Part shown: piece after piece, positions 5,326 to 5,445 of the stretch
How positions within the stretch are numbered: position 1 is the stretch's first letter
How the letters are laid out: each line of letters starts with the position of its first letter
Assembly: GCA_017885385.1 (NCBI GenBank)
Contig: JAFNGF010000397.1
Coordinates: forward strand, 1-5,445
Source of the DNA: Planctomycetota bacterium
GTDB taxonomy: Bacteria; Planctomycetota; Phycisphaerae; Sedimentisphaerales; Anaerobacaceae
Length of the DNA stretch: 5,445 nt
Reading direction: 5' to 3'
Notes under the pieces: generated by a model
The model's input: only the letters and a program-made list of their open reading frames with translations
What the model was told of the DNA's origin: nothing
Database searches by the model: none
Position numbers and translations under genes: made by a program

Positions 5326-5445
5326 CTACACGTATTCCCAGTCTTTGAGCCACTGGTAGTCTGCCGGCAGCTTGGCCCACGCCTCGTCCATAGCTTTTTC
5401 AAGCTCTTTGGCCTCAGCCGAATCAAGCTCACGGCGCTCCTTGAC
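5326..5445 (-). CDS. C-terminal end of an unidentified protein (partial)
   Basis: The last 39 codons and a TAG stop (5326-5328) of a minus-strand gene that enters from beyond the right edge. The frame is open to the window end. The peptide is highly charged and probably helical, VKERRELDSAEAKELEK, then an aromatic-rich end with LPADYQWLKDWEYV. Support for its being real comes from amphipathic, coding-like composition and from its stop falling at the start of a non-coding spacer on the same strand as the cytochrome gene. I do not recognise the family. If the cytochrome is cotranscribed, this gene is upstream of it, but a 231-base gap containing a palindromic element separates them. No intrinsic terminator with a T tract is seen after its stop. 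Confidence 0.65.
   Translation of the reverse strand, partial: VKERRELDSAEAKELEKAMDEAWAKLPADYQWLKDWEYV

Noticed and set aside
5148..5432. Arg-rich minus-strand open frame (94 codons) spanning the palindromic element.
   Set aside because: It translates a repeat-rich spacer and overlaps the better-supported partial gene at 5326-5445 in another frame; its composition is not protein-like.
1..5445. CRISPR array, tRNA, rRNA, insertion sequence or phage genes.
   Set aside because: No regularly spaced direct repeats, no tRNA- or rRNA-like sequence and no transposase, integrase or phage-type protein were found on either strand.

Overview
The window reads as an ordinary stretch of a bacterial chromosome with moderate to high GC. 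Its gene content suggests the PVC group, most likely a Planctomycetota (Phycisphaerae-like) anaerobe or a related sediment lineage. The clues are a Tat-exported sulfatase with a lipobox of the 'LPGC' style common in that group, a small exported multihaem c-type cytochrome, and compact genes separated by short palindrome-rich spacers. This placement is inference from gene style; the window has no rRNA or other phylogenetic marker.

Layout from left to right. Positions 1-176 are non-coding and contain several inverted repeats. Positions 177-2693 hold a two-gene minus-strand operon: a PTS EIIA-like domain fused to two CBS domains (transcribed first), then, after a 3-base gap, a 527-residue SLC13/ArsB/NhaD-type permease. 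Positions 2694-2995 are a 302-base divergent intergenic region that should carry the promoters for this operon and for the plus-strand sulfatase (2996-4534). The sulfatase meets a minus-strand tetrahaem cytochrome c gene (4531-5094) tail to tail, and the two stop codons overlap by 4 bases. A 231-base spacer (5095-5325) holds a palindromic, non-coding repeat-like element bounded by 8-base inverted repeats. The last 120 bases are the C-terminal end of an unidentified minus-strand gene that runs off the right edge.

How the parts may work together. The EIIA-CBS protein is best read as a soluble regulator of the adjacent permease, using phosphorylation at His74 and probably adenine nucleotide binding by the CBS pair. 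The sulfatase is an envelope-anchored, formylglycine-dependent enzyme. By overall resemblance it is an N-acetylglucosamine-6-O-sulfatase-like enzyme acting on sulfated glycans. The cytochrome is an envelope electron carrier and has no evident functional link to the sulfatase beyond adjacency. I found no convincing new multi-gene system. The most interesting items are the composite palindromic elements, one of which forms part of the permease coding sequence, and the EIIA-CBS/permease pairing.
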